In this document: positions 17,739-27,300 of the stretch, in pieces | Numbering within the stretch: position 1 is the first letter of the stretch | Layout: each line of letters opens with the position of its first letter | DNA from: Chloroflexota bacterium | Lineage (GTDB): Bacteria; Chloroflexota; Anaerolineae; Aggregatilineales; J027 | Reading direction: 5' to 3' | Length of the DNA stretch: 64,000 nucleotides | Assembly (NCBI GenBank): GCA_016234595.1 | Contig: JACRBG010000043.1 | Coordinates: forward strand, 124,001-188,000 | Notes under the pieces: generated by a model | What the model saw: the letters and a program-made list of their open reading frames with translations, nothing else | What the model was told of the DNA's origin: nothing | The model's database searches: none | Position numbers and translations under genes: made by a program

Positions 17739-18263
17739 ATGGTTCAATTAAGCACAACGCTTTGGTCTACGATTGCGATGTTCGCCATTATTGGCTATCT
17801 GCGCGGCTTCACCAAAGAATTTATCGCCCTTGCTGGCATCATTCTCGCCTTATTTACCCTTGTCCAATTTGAGACTTTTTTCAACAGTCTTGGGCAGGGA
17901 ACAAGTCTCGATCAAATTTTTTATATCAAAGCCGCTTTCTTGTTGGCGGTCGCTTTCTTTTCCTATCAAACACCCCCTGACCGCTTCAGTGTGACCAAAA
18001 AATCATCAGGGCGAGATGCGTGGCAAAATAAAATCTTGGGGGCTATCTGCGGTGGCATCAATGCCTATTTAGTCTTGGGGTCGCTGTGGTATTTTATGGA
18101 TCAACTGGCCTATCCCCTGTCGCCATCGGTTTCCACTCCCATCCCCAATTCTTCCAGCGCCAATATGGTGTCCAGTTTGCCCTTAGTCTGGATGCAAGAA
18201 GGTAATCTATTGACCATCGTGGTCATTGTGATGTTCTTGTTTATCCTGATTGCCATTATCTAA
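17739..18263 (+). CDS. CvpA-like membrane protein
   Basis: Small integral membrane protein of 174 residues with about four hydrophobic segments (roughly 8-45, 62-78, 98-120, 154-174). The N-terminal stretch IGYLRGFTKEFIALAG resembles the CvpA (colicin V production) family, whose members are widespread and associated with envelope integrity and secretion, without a settled biochemical role. The family assignment is by eye only. The gene is co-directional with ftsW-murG and closed by a terminator, so it appears to be part of that operon rather than of murC-murB. Confidence 0.62.
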   Translation: MVQLSTTLWSTIAMFAIIGYLRGFTKEFIALAGIILALFTLVQFETFFNSLGQGTSLDQIFYIKAAFLLAVAFFSYQTPPDRFSVTKKSSGRDAWQNKILGAICGGINAYLVLGSLWYFMDQLAYPLSPSVSTPIPNSSSANMVSSLPLVWMQEGNLLTIVVIVMFLFILIAII

Positions 18264-18291
18264 ACTTGTTCTTGCCTAATCTCGATAATTA

Positions 18292-18330
18292 AAGGTCGTC
18301 ATCAAGTTGACTATGACGGCCTTTTTATTT
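18292..18330 (+). terminator. Rho-independent terminator after the cvpA-like gene
   Basis: AAAGGTCGTCAT pairs with ATGACGGCCTTT (one G-T pair, 10-nt loop) and is followed by TTATTTTT. It ends the ftsW-murG-cvpA unit. Confidence 0.88.
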
Positions 18331-18570
18331 TTGGCCCAAGGTTAGACATTAAAACAAAATAAGAAACGAATACTATTCGCTGCGGTTATTTTTCTGGCAG
18401 AATACAGAGAACGCTACAAGATTGCCCGATTTGTTTTGACCTATGCGGTTGAAAACTAGTTGAATATTGATGCGTATCGTATCTATTTTGCCTCGATGCG
18501 CTACAAAGACCAGCAGGGTCGTTTTTTAGAATTATCTAAAAATACTCTACCTCAAGCAGGGAGCATTGTT
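18331..18570. other. Gap before murC
   Basis: Between the terminator and the preferred murC start there is no gene I can support. The murC frame is open back to a TTG at 18460. The region contains a short CGAAT-ACT-ATTCG inverted repeat near 18377 and presumably the promoter of murC, but no convincing -35/-10 pair. Confidence 0.4.
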
Positions 18571-19974
18571 TTGGACTTTCTACTAATCCCCGGTCAGCGG
18601 ATTCACATCATTGGAATCGGCGGTTCTGGCATGTCTGCAATAGCCCGCGTTCTTTTGGAGACAGGCTATGTCATCAGTGGCTCGGACGAACATAGCAATG
18701 CTTTTACTGAATCGCTCCAAGCCGATGGTGCCACTATTTTTGTCGGTCACGACGGCCCCAATGTGATGGGCGCTGAAATTGTCATTGCCAGTAGTGCCAT
18801 CCCCGATAGCAACGTTGAAATTGAAGCAGCCCGCGCTTTCAAAATTCCAGTATTGCGTCGCCGCGATGCCATTAGTCTCATTACCAATAATCTCCGTACC
18901 ATAGCCATTTCCGGTACGCATGGCAAAACCACGACCACCGCTTTAATGACGCACGTTCTAATGGAGGCAGGCCTCGAACCCTCCTATATCATCGGCGGGA
19001 ACCTAAAAAATACAGGTACAAATGCGGGCGCGGGTAACGGTGATTATTTTGTCATTGAGGCCGATGAGTATCAGGGCATGTTCTTGGGTCTCAATCCAGC
19101 CGTAGCAATCGTCACCAATATTGAATTTGACCACCCTGATATTTTCCCCACATTCGATGACGTTGTGGATATCTTCCGTCAATTTGTGGCCCGCCTGCCT
19201 GAAGATGGTTTATTAGTCGCATGTGCCGACAATGCTGCCGCTTTTGTGATGGCCCAAGAACGCCAAGCCAATATGCTCCCTGTTGTGACCTATGGAGTGC
19301 AAACTTCCATCGCCGATTGGACAGCCACCCATATCACGGCCAATCTGGATGGCAGCACCACTTTTGTCGTTAAGCAGGCAGGTGGGCGATTAGGCGAAGT
19401 CACCGTGCCATTGGCTGGCAAACATAATGTGCAAAATGCGCTGGCGGTCATCGCCACAGCCCGTCATCTCAAAATCCCCTTTGCCACCATAACCAAAGCG
19501 CTGCGGAACTTTGCTGGAACAGGTCGCCGTTCCGAAATTATGGGCCAAGCAGCAGGTGTCACCGTCATCAGCGATTATGCCCATCACCCCACAGCGATTC
19601 AGGTGAATTTGGAAGCATGGGCCAATCGCCCCGGTCTTAATCGGTTATGGGCTGTCTGGCAACCCCACACCTATAATCGCCTGCGTGCCCTCGCGCCGGA
19701 ATTTGCCGCTTCATTCCAACAAGCCCATCAAGTGTTGGTCACGGATGTTTACTCCGTGCGTGAAACGGTCACCCCCGGCCTAGCTCCACCCGACCTCGTC
19801 CAAATGATTCAGGCGGCGGGTCAGCCCCATGCGCGTTATGCTGGCAGCCTTGAACAAACCGCCGAGCTGTTGAGTGAGGAAGTTCAGCGCGGCGATTGTG
19901 TCATCATCTTTAGCGCGGGGGACGCCCCTAAGATTGGTACCATGCTGCTGAATGCACTGGGGGCAAAAAAATGA
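18571..19974 (+). CDS. murC: UDP-N-acetylmuramate-L-alanine ligase
   Basis: ATP-dependent cytoplasmic ligase that adds the first amino acid of the peptidoglycan stem. It has the N-terminal Rossmann motif HIIGIGGSGMSAIA, the ATP loop ISGTHGKTTTTA, and the central DHPDIFPTF and C-terminal SDYAHHPTAI motifs. I prefer the TTG at 18571 because CAGGGAG lies 7 nt upstream and the protein then has 467 residues with the Rossmann strand near residue 10, as in the family. Longer forms from ATG 18496 or TTG 18460 are possible but add a tail without homology signals. The stop overlaps murB by ATGA. Confidence 0.95.
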   Translation: MDFLLIPGQRIHIIGIGGSGMSAIARVLLETGYVISGSDEHSNAFTESLQADGATIFVGHDGPNVMGAEIVIASSAIPDSNVEIEAARAFKIPVLRRRDAISLITNNLRTIAISGTHGKTTTTALMTHVLMEAGLEPSYIIGGNLKNTGTNAGAGNGDYFVIEADEYQGMFLGLNPAVAIVTNIEFDHPDIFPTFDDVVDIFRQFVARLPEDGLLVACADNAAAFVMAQERQANMLPVVTYGVQTSIADWTATHITANLDGSTTFVVKQAGGRLGEVTVPLAGKHNVQNALAVIATARHLKIPFATITKALRNFAGTGRRSEIMGQAAGVTVISDYAHHPTAIQVNLEAWANRPGLNRLWAVWQPHTYNRLRALAPEFAASFQQAHQVLVTDVYSVRETVTPGLAPPDLVQMIQAAGQPHARYAGSLEQTAELLSEEVQRGDCVIIFSAGDAPKIGTMLLNALGAKK

Positions 19975-20888
19975 TGTTTGCTGCCCTAAAAACCATCCCT
20001 GATCTCACCCTAGCCGAAAATGAACCCATTGCCCGCTACACCGCCGCGCGGTTGGGTGGGCCAGCCGATGCCCTCGCTATCGCCCACAACACCGAGGCTC
20101 TTATTCAAGCCGCCCAATGGGCCCAGCAAGCCCAAATTGCATGGGTAGTGTTAGGGGGTGGGGCCAATGTCCTCGTATCGGATGCGGGTTTTCGTGGGTT
20201 GGTCATTATCAACCACAGCAAAAACTTCCATCTTGATTCCGAAACTGGACGGGTCGAGGCCGACAGTGGCGTAACGCTGACACCCCTTGCTCGTCGCTGC
20301 ATGGCCCAAGGTCTCAAGGGGCTCGAATGGGCCGTAAGTGTACCGGGCACACTCGGCGGGGCGATTGTAAACAACGCGGGGGCCCATGGCGGCGATATGG
20401 CCCATAATCTGGTACAAGCCACCCTGCTAGATCTAAATGACTTGACCACCCAAATTTGGCCCATCGACAAAATGACCTATGGCTACCGCTACAGTGCCCT
20501 AAAAGGCCAGCGCCAGCGTTATTTGGTCTTACAGGGCGTGTTGCAACTTAAACCTCACCACGACCCTGTTGAACTCGCCAGTATCGCCGATGGTTTTGTG
20601 GCTCATCGCAAAAAGACTCAACCACCGGGGGCAAGTTTGGGCAGCATTTTTAAGAACCCCCCCGGCGATTATGCAGGGCGATTAATCGAGGCTTCAGGGC
20701 TCAAGGGTTATCAAGTTGGTGGCGTCCAAGTTTCCCCTATCCATGCTAATTTTATTGTCAATCTTGGCAACGGCACGGCCAGCGATTATTACGGCTTGAT
20801 TCAGTATGTCCGGCAAAGCGTTTATGAAAAAACTGGCGTGCTGCTGGAATTGGAAATTGAACGCATTGGTGAAGGTTTCGCCGAATAG
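19971..20888 (+). CDS. murB: UDP-N-acetylenolpyruvoylglucosamine reductase
   Basis: FAD- and NADPH-dependent reductase that makes UDP-MurNAc, the substrate of MurC. The 305 residues include the FAD-binding VVLGGGANVLVSD motif, the SVPGTLGGAIVNNAGAHGG motif, and near the C terminus PGASLGSIFKNPPGD with the Ser that protonates the intermediate. It overlaps murC by 4 nt (ATGA), which implies translational coupling. The short spacing of its catalytic elements and the YRYSALK motif suggest a type IIb-like enzyme; this subtype call is tentative. Confidence 0.96.
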   Translation: MMFAALKTIPDLTLAENEPIARYTAARLGGPADALAIAHNTEALIQAAQWAQQAQIAWVVLGGGANVLVSDAGFRGLVIINHSKNFHLDSETGRVEADSGVTLTPLARRCMAQGLKGLEWAVSVPGTLGGAIVNNAGAHGGDMAHNLVQATLLDLNDLTTQIWPIDKMTYGYRYSALKGQRQRYLVLQGVLQLKPHHDPVELASIADGFVAHRKKTQPPGASLGSIFKNPPGDYAGRLIEASGLKGYQVGGVQVSPIHANFIVNLGNGTASDYYGLIQYVRQSVYEKTGVLLELEIERIGEGFAE

Positions 20889-20914
20889 ACCAAGTGCCTA
20901 CCCTGTGATACAAT
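20886..20914 (+). promoter_or_regulatory. Possible promoter for ftsQ-ftsA
   Basis: TAGACC and TACAAT are separated by 17 nt, and the -10 is preceded by TGA to give the extended form TGATACAAT. It lies in the 64-nt gap between murB and ftsQ. Confidence 0.42.
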
Positions 20915-20952
20915 GCAGTTGATAAATTTGTGAAGTTTGGAACGGTAAGGCC

Positions 20953-22071
20953 GTGACCTCGGTAGATAAACGTCGGCGCGAACGCATTCGAGCTAAACAG
21001 GCAGCCCGTTATGTTGCCAACTCACAGTCGCCATTAGATGAAGTGGGCGATTTCGAGAGCGAGGCAATTTCGCGTTCCCGCACCACAACGGCTCCACCCG
21101 ATGGGCATGTTTTGAAAGCACCGGGTCGTAATGCCCGTCGCCGTCGCTTAGAGGTTCGCCGCGAAGCACGTACTCAAGGCCAAGAAGTCCGCGCTATTAA
21201 CGAAGCCAAACCGCCCCAGCCTTCACGTATGTTTTTTAGTGTAGGGGCAAAAGCTGCCAGTAAACCCGCCTCCCTGAGCAAACGGCGTAGCGCCCGCCAG
21301 CGTGAGCATCTGCGTCGTCAAGGCCTCGACCCCGCTCGACCTGAAGCACGGGTGCGACCACAGGGCGTGGTATGGGTTTCATGGCGTTGGTTTTCTGGGG
21401 CACTGACTCTGGTATTGATTTTTGTGTTATATGCCATGGTCGGCACTGACGTGTTTGTGGTCAATTCCGTTGCAGTGGGTGGCGAAAAATATCTCACCGC
21501 CGAGCAAATTTTTGAGGCATCAGGCGTCGCCAACCGACACCTATTCTGGGTGAATCCCTTAGAAGTCGAACAGCGGCTTGAATCCAATCCCAGTATTGCC
21601 GATGCCCAAGTCTATGTCGGCTGGCCCCCCAACATGGTCTCCATTCTGATTAGCGAACGTGAGCCAGCGTTGGTGTGGGAGCAAGGTAATTTCCGCGTCT
21701 GGGTAGATGTCAATGGCATCGTGATGTTCCAGCGCGAAGAACGACCCGAATTATTACGGATTGTTAGCCACCAGCAAGATGCTGAACCATTAGGGGTTGG
21801 CTCCACCATTGACCGCGAAGTCATCGCCGGAGCGTTGCAATTGAAAGCCAAATTCCCTACTATAGAAGAGCTTTTATACGACCCAGTCAAAGGGCTGGGT
21901 TATCAGGATGGTCGTAATTGGATTGTCTGGTTTGGGATTGGCACAAACATGGAAATGAAAGTACGTGTCTATGATGCGATTGTAGCAGCCTATGCCATCC
22001 AATTCCTTGAAGTTGACGTGTCCGACCCAGACCATCCCAGTTTTACAGAACGTTTTCCAACAGATCAATAA
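20953..22071 (+). CDS. ftsQ: Cell division protein FtsQ/DivIB
   Basis: Bitopic division protein linking early and late divisome parts. The long N-terminal cytoplasmic region (about 1-145) is very basic and Arg-rich. One membrane segment follows (about 150-170), then a POTRA domain beginning VNSVAVGGEKYLTAEQI and an FtsQ-type domain (PSIADAQVYVGWPPNM, ending near the VDVNGIVM motif). At 372 residues it is longer than most FtsQ proteins because of the cytoplasmic part. The start is GTG at 20953. The adjacent ftsA is co-directional with a 23-nt gap. Confidence 0.9.
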   Translation: MTSVDKRRRERIRAKQAARYVANSQSPLDEVGDFESEAISRSRTTTAPPDGHVLKAPGRNARRRRLEVRREARTQGQEVRAINEAKPPQPSRMFFSVGAKAASKPASLSKRRSARQREHLRRQGLDPARPEARVRPQGVVWVSWRWFSGALTLVLIFVLYAMVGTDVFVVNSVAVGGEKYLTAEQIFEASGVANRHLFWVNPLEVEQRLESNPSIADAQVYVGWPPNMVSILISEREPALVWEQGNFRVWVDVNGIVMFQREERPELLRIVSHQQDAEPLGVGSTIDREVIAGALQLKAKFPTIEELLYDPVKGLGYQDGRNWIVWFGIGTNMEMKVRVYDAIVAAYAIQFLEVDVSDPDHPSFTERFPTDQ

Positions 22072-22094
22072 AACCCACCACAGGTTGAGTTTGA

Positions 22095-23363
22095 ATGGGT
22101 GAGCTAGTTGTCGGTATTGATATAGGGACTACCAAAATTTGCACCATCGTCGGTGAAGTTCGCACCAACGACACCTTTATTTTAGGGGTGGGGGTCGAAC
22201 CCGCACGGGGGATGCGCAAAGGCATGGTCACAGATGTTGACCAACTTAGCGCCAGCATTTCATCTTCAGTGCATAAAGCCGAACGTGCCAGTGGTTATGA
22301 AATTGGGCGGGCGTTTGTCTCGCTGTCCGCTAACCACATCCAAAGCACCAACAATATGGGTGTGACGGGCATCTCTGGGACACGCGAAGTTGAATTAGGC
22401 GATGTGGAACGGGCGATGGATGCCGCGCGTGCTTTTCCCATCCCCCATGGCCGTGAGATTTTGCATGTCATCCCCCGCCGCTACAATTTGGATGAACATC
22501 AAGGTATCCGCAGCCCACTTGGAATGCATGGATTCCGCCTCGAGGTCGAATCACACATTATCATGGCCTCCAGTTCCAGTCTGCGTAATCTGGAAAAATG
22601 TGTCGAAAATGCCGGGGTCTACGTGGATCGTTTTATTTTGAATCCACTGGCTTCGGGCGATGTCACCGTCACCCCGACCGAACGTGAGTCTGGTGTGATG
22701 GTCTTGGATATTGGGGGTGGCACCACCGACATCGCCATTTTTAATGAAGGCACCATCTGGCACACCGCCGCGATTTCAGTCGGTGGACAGCACGTCACTA
22801 ACGACATTGCGCACGGCCTCAATCTACCCTTCGAATTAGCCGAGGCCGTTAAATTAGAATATGGTCACGCCGACCCGCGTGAAATCAATCCCCTTGAGAC
22901 TTTCCCCGTCCAACCCTTTGGCGAAGAACATCTCAGCAAGGTTAAACGCAGCGATTTAGTCATGATCGTCAATGCTCGTATCACCGAGTTATTTGAACTG
23001 ATTGAACAAGAGGTTCAAAAAAGCGGTTTTGAAGGGATGCTCCCCGCTGGGGTTGTCCTAACAGGTGGGGCCAGTTTGCTTCCCGGTATGAAAACCGTCG
23101 CCAACCGAATTTTGAAGGTTCCGGCCCGGCTGGCCCAACCTGATAATGTGACGGGCATGTCAGATATGCTGCGGAGTCCCGCCTATAGTACATCCGTAGG
23201 ATTGCTGAGACTGGGCCTTATCATGGATATTGAAGATACCCGTCGCGCTAATTTACGGAAAAATGGCCGAACACGCCAAGCAACCGATAATAGTGCCGGG
23301 ATAGGCAAAATTTTTGGAAAAATCGTTAAGAGATTCTTGCCGGAAGATGAAAATTTGCCTTGA
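22095..23363 (+). CDS. ftsA: Cell division protein FtsA
   Basis: Actin-like ATPase that tethers FtsZ to the membrane. The 422 residues have the phosphate-1 motif VGIDIGTTKICTIVGE, a 1C subdomain, phosphate-2 motif VLDIGGGTTDIAIF, and the adenosine motif VVLTGGASLLPGM. The C-terminal end is basic and partly hydrophobic (GKIFGKIVKRFLP), fitting an amphipathic membrane-targeting helix. The presence of FtsA is expected next to ftsQ and ftsZ. There is a 180-nt gap before ftsZ. Confidence 0.97.
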   Translation: MGELVVGIDIGTTKICTIVGEVRTNDTFILGVGVEPARGMRKGMVTDVDQLSASISSSVHKAERASGYEIGRAFVSLSANHIQSTNNMGVTGISGTREVELGDVERAMDAARAFPIPHGREILHVIPRRYNLDEHQGIRSPLGMHGFRLEVESHIIMASSSSLRNLEKCVENAGVYVDRFILNPLASGDVTVTPTERESGVMVLDIGGGTTDIAIFNEGTIWHTAAISVGGQHVTNDIAHGLNLPFELAEAVKLEYGHADPREINPLETFPVQPFGEEHLSKVKRSDLVMIVNARITELFELIEQEVQKSGFEGMLPAGVVLTGGASLLPGMKTVANRILKVPARLAQPDNVTGMSDMLRSPAYSTSVGLLRLGLIMDIEDTRRANLRKNGRTRQATDNSAGIGKIFGKIVKRFLPEDENLP

Positions 23364-23543
23364 AACGAATTCTGGTTTAATCTGTTATTCATGAAGAAAC
23401 AACAGAAAAAACAAACCAAGTCTTAACCTTGGGTAGTTATGAAGACGGTTTGCGTGTTCTTCACAAATTTCATAAACTGGTAATGGTATCACCCTTGATC
23501 CTATAAAGGCAGTTATTTGCCTGTGGGGGAAGTAGAGAATTTT

Positions 23544-24866
23544 ATGTCAACAGACTTTTTACACTCAGCCGCCGAAGATAATTTTGCACACATTAAAGTT
23601 GTTGGTGTGGGTGGCGGTGGTGGTAATGCCGTTAACCGCATGATTGATGAAGGCATGGGCGGAGTTGAATTTATTGCGATCAACACCGATTCACAGGCTC
23701 TTATCCTCAGCAAAGCCAAAACTCGTGTTCGTATTGGAGACAAGCTCACGCGTGGGCTAGGTGCAGGCGGCAACCCAGAAATTGGGCGCAAGGCCGCTGA
23801 AGAAAGCGTTGATGAAATTTATGAAGTCCTGCGCGGAGCCGACATGGTGTTTATCACCTGTGGCATGGGGGGTGGCACCGGAACAGGGGCAGCCCCAATT
23901 GTTGCCCAAGCCGCCCGCGAATTAGGCGCATTGACCATTGGTGTCGTAACCCGCCCCTTTACCTTTGAGGGTGCGCGTCGCCAACAATCTTCTGAATCAG
24001 GCATTGAAGCCGTTAAAGGTCAGGTGGATACTCTCATTGTTATCCCCAATGACCGTCTGCTCCAAATTGTGGATAAGAAAGCCAGCCTACAACAAGCCTT
24101 TGCGATGGCCGATGACGTGCTACGACAGGGTATTCAGGGTATTTCCGAATTAATTACCGTGCCCGGTCTCATCAATCTCGACTTCAATGACGTGCGAGCC
24201 ATTATGAGTGAAGGTGGCGCTGCCTTGATGGCGGTTGGTCGTGCCAAAGGCGAAGATCGTGCCCGTCAAGCTGCCGAAGCCGCTATTTCCAGTAGCCTGC
24301 TCGATGTCACCATTGATGGCGCGCGCGGTATTCTGTTTAATGTGACCGGCGGCCCGAACATGAGTCTGTTTGAAGTCAACGAAGCTGCTGCGATTATCAA
24401 AGAAACCGCCCATCCCGATGTCAACCTCATCTTCGGTGCGGTCATTGATGACAATATGGCCGACGAAATCCGTATTACGGTTATTGCTACTGGGTTTGAG
24501 CAGGGCACCCGCGTTGGAGTACGTCGCCCAAACCAACCAGCCAGCAATGAATGGTCGCAGCCTCGCCAGCAATATCAGGCTCCCCAACAGCCGCAATATC
24601 AGCCACAACCAACCTATTATCAACAACCGCCTGCTCAACAGCATCAGGCCCCGCCGCCACCTCCTCAATATCAACCCCAACAACCGCCACCCGCTGTTGA
24701 GCCACCTGCCACACCACCGCCACCGCAATATCAACCACCCGTGCAGCAGCAGCCCCAATCCCCAGCGCAGCAACCACCACGTAAAGAAGAACTGCCTGTG
24801 CGCGGGTATGAATCATCCGAAGACTTGGATATTCCCGCCTTCCTGCGCCGGAACAAAGATCGCTAG
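23544..24866 (+). CDS. ftsZ: Cell division GTPase FtsZ
   Basis: Tubulin-like GTPase that forms the Z ring. The 440 residues start [13 protein letters not shown]; the ATG at 23544 is favoured over a TTG nine codons earlier because conserved sequence begins soon after and a purine-rich SD precedes it. The GTP signature [10 protein letters not shown] and T7 loop [11 protein letters not shown] are intact. The linker from about residue 330 is a Pro/Gln/Tyr-rich low-complexity stretch of about 85 residues. The end is [14 protein letters not shown], the conserved C-terminal peptide that binds FtsA. A terminator follows. Confidence 0.98.
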   Translation: MSTDFLHSAAEDNFAHIKVVGVGGGGGNAVNRMIDEGMGGVEFIAINTDSQALILSKAKTRVRIGDKLTRGLGAGGNPEIGRKAAEESVDEIYEVLRGADMVFITCGMGGGTGTGAAPIVAQAARELGALTIGVVTRPFTFEGARRQQSSESGIEAVKGQVDTLIVIPNDRLLQIVDKKASLQQAFAMADDVLRQGIQGISELITVPGLINLDFNDVRAIMSEGGAALMAVGRAKGEDRARQAAEAAISSSLLDVTIDGARGILFNVTGGPNMSLFEVNEAAAIIKETAHPDVNLIFGAVIDDNMADEIRITVIATGFEQGTRVGVRRPNQPASNEWSQPRQQYQAPQQPQYQPQPTYYQQPPAQQHQAPPPPPQYQPQQPPPAVEPPATPPPPQYQPPVQQQPQSPAQQPPRKEELPVRGYESSEDLDIPAFLRRNKDR

Positions 24867-24896
24867 TCTTTCAAAGTCCATCCAACTGAACCCACG

Positions 24897-24929
24897 CCCC
24901 TCATTGGCAACCGCTAATGAGGGGTTTTT
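24897..24929 (+). terminator. Rho-independent terminator after ftsZ
   Basis: A perfect 9-bp stem (CCCCTCATT with AATGAGGGG) is followed by TTTTT. It ends the division cluster. Confidence 0.92.
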
Positions 24930-25040
24930 GATTGAGCAATTTTGCCAACCACCCACTTTTTAGCGGTTATGATTTCATTCCGATGTTACACTTGGAGCGA
25001 AACTTTTTTTAAATTACATTGATAGGGTGAGGAGCAAATA

Positions 25041-25415
25041 ATGACAGCGATTTTGATGGTTGAAGATGATGCCCCGATGGCTGGGTTATATGGACGTGCA
25101 TTGGCAGGTCAAGGGCATCATGTTATGATTGCGACAGGCAACCAAAAAGCGATCGAGATTTTACAAAGTAGCCATATTGATTTGATTATTTTGGACATGA
25201 CCTTACCCGATGGGCCGGGAACGCAATTATTAGATTTTTTAGAAGCCCATCCCAATTTACAGCAAGCCATTCCCGTGATCATTACAACCGGTTTTGTACG
25301 CTACCTTAAACAAGGCGAACGAAATCCAGTGGTAGAAACTTTAACCAAGCCTGTGACACCCTCACAGCTTATTCAATCCGTGAGTGCGGCGCTTGATAAC
25401 CTACGTGAAGGCTAA
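25041..25415 (+). CDS. Single-domain response regulator
   Basis: CheY-like receiver of 124 residues without an output domain. The acidic pair is in VEDD (9-10), the phospho-acceptor Asp is D52 in LILDMTLPDGPG, the Thr is in IITTGF, and the Lys in LTKPVT. It should take a phosphate from a histidine kinase and act by protein contact. GAGGAG lies upstream of the ATG. The next gene starts inside its 3' end, suggesting coupling with a secreted protease. No kinase is adjacent; the nearest in the window is at 57109-58371. Confidence 0.93.
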   Translation: MTAILMVEDDAPMAGLYGRALAGQGHHVMIATGNQKAIEILQSSHIDLIILDMTLPDGPGTQLLDFLEAHPNLQQAIPVIITTGFVRYLKQGERNPVVETLTKPVTPSQLIQSVSAALDNLREG

Positions 25416-26172
25416 TTTGCGTTTTTGGTTGGCCCTGCTGGTGGGATGCTGTTTTTTACCACTCGCTCCCTCAGCAACCGCCCAAGATAACCCAACCCAA
25501 GACCGTGTTTTTGAATTAATGGACGAAATTGAGAACACTTATGGGGTTGGGTTTGCCTATCCAGTGGAATGGCAAGCCGCCAGCGCTAATGAAGTAATTC
25601 AATTTAACGACTACCTGACAGTCATCTTAGAATCATTAGCGCGAATCTCAGAAACCCTGTACGCACTTGGCGCTGACCCCAATGACCCCACCCGCATGAC
25701 CCCCGCCGACTATTTTCGACTGCATTTTGACAACGCCCATATCGTCATTGACCGCACCACCCAACTTGGCAGCAATTTTGCGGGTAAAACCAATCCCATT
25801 TATGGCAATGGGGCTATTGTGGGTTATTCCATCCAATTAACCGGTGAAGGAATGCGCCAGCCCTTTACCCTAGCCCATGAACTCGGCCATGTGGTGGATA
25901 GTTTGTTAACCGACCTACCCCATACTCAGCACGTCGAATTTTTGGGTGGGGAATGGGCCGCAACCGCGTGGATTCCCGGCAAAGGCTATATCGGCAATGA
26001 GCATATGTTTCCGCGTGCCGTGGGTGGCCCCAATGAAGATTTTGCTGATACCTTCGGACAAATGATGATGGGCAAACTCAGCCCGCTTAACAGTACCGCA
26101 CCACGTTGGTCATTTATGGTCACACATATCCATGAGTGGCTAGAAGCCATCCGTAACCTGCCTGCAAACTAA
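25405..26172 (+). CDS. Putative secreted zinc metallopeptidase (HExxH)
   Basis: Exported protein of about 255 residues. The GTG at 25405 gives a compact signal peptide (MKANLRFWLALLVGCC, cleavage near ATAQ); an upstream GTG at 25384 is also possible. Both overlap the response regulator's end. Zinc-peptidase motif AHELGHVVDSL occurs near residue 159, and a downstream NEDFADTFGQMM could give the third ligand, as in gluzincin-type enzymes. I cannot assign a MEROPS family; substrate unknown. The next gene encodes an L,D-transpeptidase, so a role in the envelope is plausible but inferred. Confidence 0.72.
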   Translation: MKANLRFWLALLVGCCFLPLAPSATAQDNPTQDRVFELMDEIENTYGVGFAYPVEWQAASANEVIQFNDYLTVILESLARISETLYALGADPNDPTRMTPADYFRLHFDNAHIVIDRTTQLGSNFAGKTNPIYGNGAIVGYSIQLTGEGMRQPFTLAHELGHVVDSLLTDLPHTQHVEFLGGEWAATAWIPGKGYIGNEHMFPRAVGGPNEDFADTFGQMMMGKLSPLNSTAPRWSFMVTHIHEWLEAIRNLPAN

Positions 26173-26296
26173 TATCTGTCAAATTATCGTTGTGATTTTA
26201 GCAGCTTGCCAGAGGTTGACATTACACGGCAAGGTGTTTACGATTCATAGGCATCTTTTTAACGGAAGTTTATTATTTTGTGGAGTAGTGTGGGCG

Positions 26297-27292
26297 ATGA
26301 GAAGAATAATCTTCGCAGCAATGGTCTTTGCCCTAATCTGTCTAAGTTTTGCCAACACCCGTGTAGTTTCCCCTATCGTTTCCTCGGTCGTTCCCCATGC
26401 CGCGCCAGCCCATGCTGACGGGGGAGCCCTATTCGGTGTGGGCGAGTGTTCAAAATTAACCCAAGAAACACCGCGCTCCGATGAATGTGATGCCGAAATC
26501 GCGGCCAATCCACTACCGGAATTGGTCCACCCTGTTGATTATGATGAAACCCGTGATGGTAAAGGTCATCCCCGCAGTGTTATGTTGCCCGAAGCTGGCC
26601 TACCTTTCCCTATCGCATGGCAAAAGCGCCCTTGGTATTTTAGTGATGCCCCCGGTGTGTTGCCTGCTGCGGATGATTGGACCAACGCCCGCCTAATTGG
26701 ACATTATGCCATGTATTATGCCTATGCCGTGGTTGAAGCCGACCATGCCCTATGGTATCTGATTGGCCCCGGTGAGTGGATGAAAGATGAATTTGTGTCG
26801 GTGCTGCAAATTCCCGAACGCCCTGAACAAGTTTCTGGCCCATGGGTTGCTATTGATGTCACCCAACAAACGTTAGTTGCCTTTATAGATGATACTCCAG
26901 TGTATGCCACCCTTGTTTCGACTGGCTATTGGATCTTGACCGATACTGGGCTTTTCCAAGTCTATGCCCGCACGCTATCCACCACGATGTCTGGCCCACC
27001 CGGTGCAAATCCACCTGAATACATCCTCCCTGCAACGCCTTGGGTCCAGTTTTTTAACCACGATGAAGCGCTGCACGGAGCTTACTATCACAATTATTTT
27101 GGTATGAAGCGCAGTCACGGCTGTGTCAATTTAGCCCCCGGTGATGCCGAATGGGTTTGGAATTTCTTTGACCAAACCGCTGACCAATGGCATCCGAGTG
27201 GTACCGATACTTTCTTTGTAGACCATCCCGAAAAAGCCCCTTGGGTGTTGGTCTATGAAAGTCCCGATGTACCCGTAGAACCCACATGGTAA
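26297..27292 (+). CDS. L,D-transpeptidase, YkuD domain
   Basis: Secreted cysteine transpeptidase that makes 3-3 crosslinks in peptidoglycan or anchors proteins to it. The ATG at 26297 begins a signal peptide (MRRIIFAAMVFALICLSF); GGAG lies 11 nt upstream, while an earlier in-frame start at 26192 lacks one. A Cys-containing region (about 45-70) and an SH3-like segment precede the YkuD catalytic domain (about 185-320). The catalytic motif MKRSHGCVNL contains C276 and the His two residues before it, with HGAYYHNYFG upstream. It overlaps the downstream propeller gene's possible start. Confidence 0.9.
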   Translation: MRRIIFAAMVFALICLSFANTRVVSPIVSSVVPHAAPAHADGGALFGVGECSKLTQETPRSDECDAEIAANPLPELVHPVDYDETRDGKGHPRSVMLPEAGLPFPIAWQKRPWYFSDAPGVLPAADDWTNARLIGHYAMYYAYAVVEADHALWYLIGPGEWMKDEFVSVLQIPERPEQVSGPWVAIDVTQQTLVAFIDDTPVYATLVSTGYWILTDTGLFQVYARTLSTTMSGPPGANPPEYILPATPWVQFFNHDEALHGAYYHNYFGMKRSHGCVNLAPGDAEWVWNFFDQTADQWHPSGTDTFFVDHPEKAPWVLVYESPDVPVEPTW

Positions 27293-27300
27293 AGGACAGA

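Noticed and set aside
24150-24773. Long minus-strand frame of 207 codons, and overlapping frames, within ftsZ
   Set aside because: Product is low-complexity antisense of the Pro/Gln linker; ftsZ is certain.
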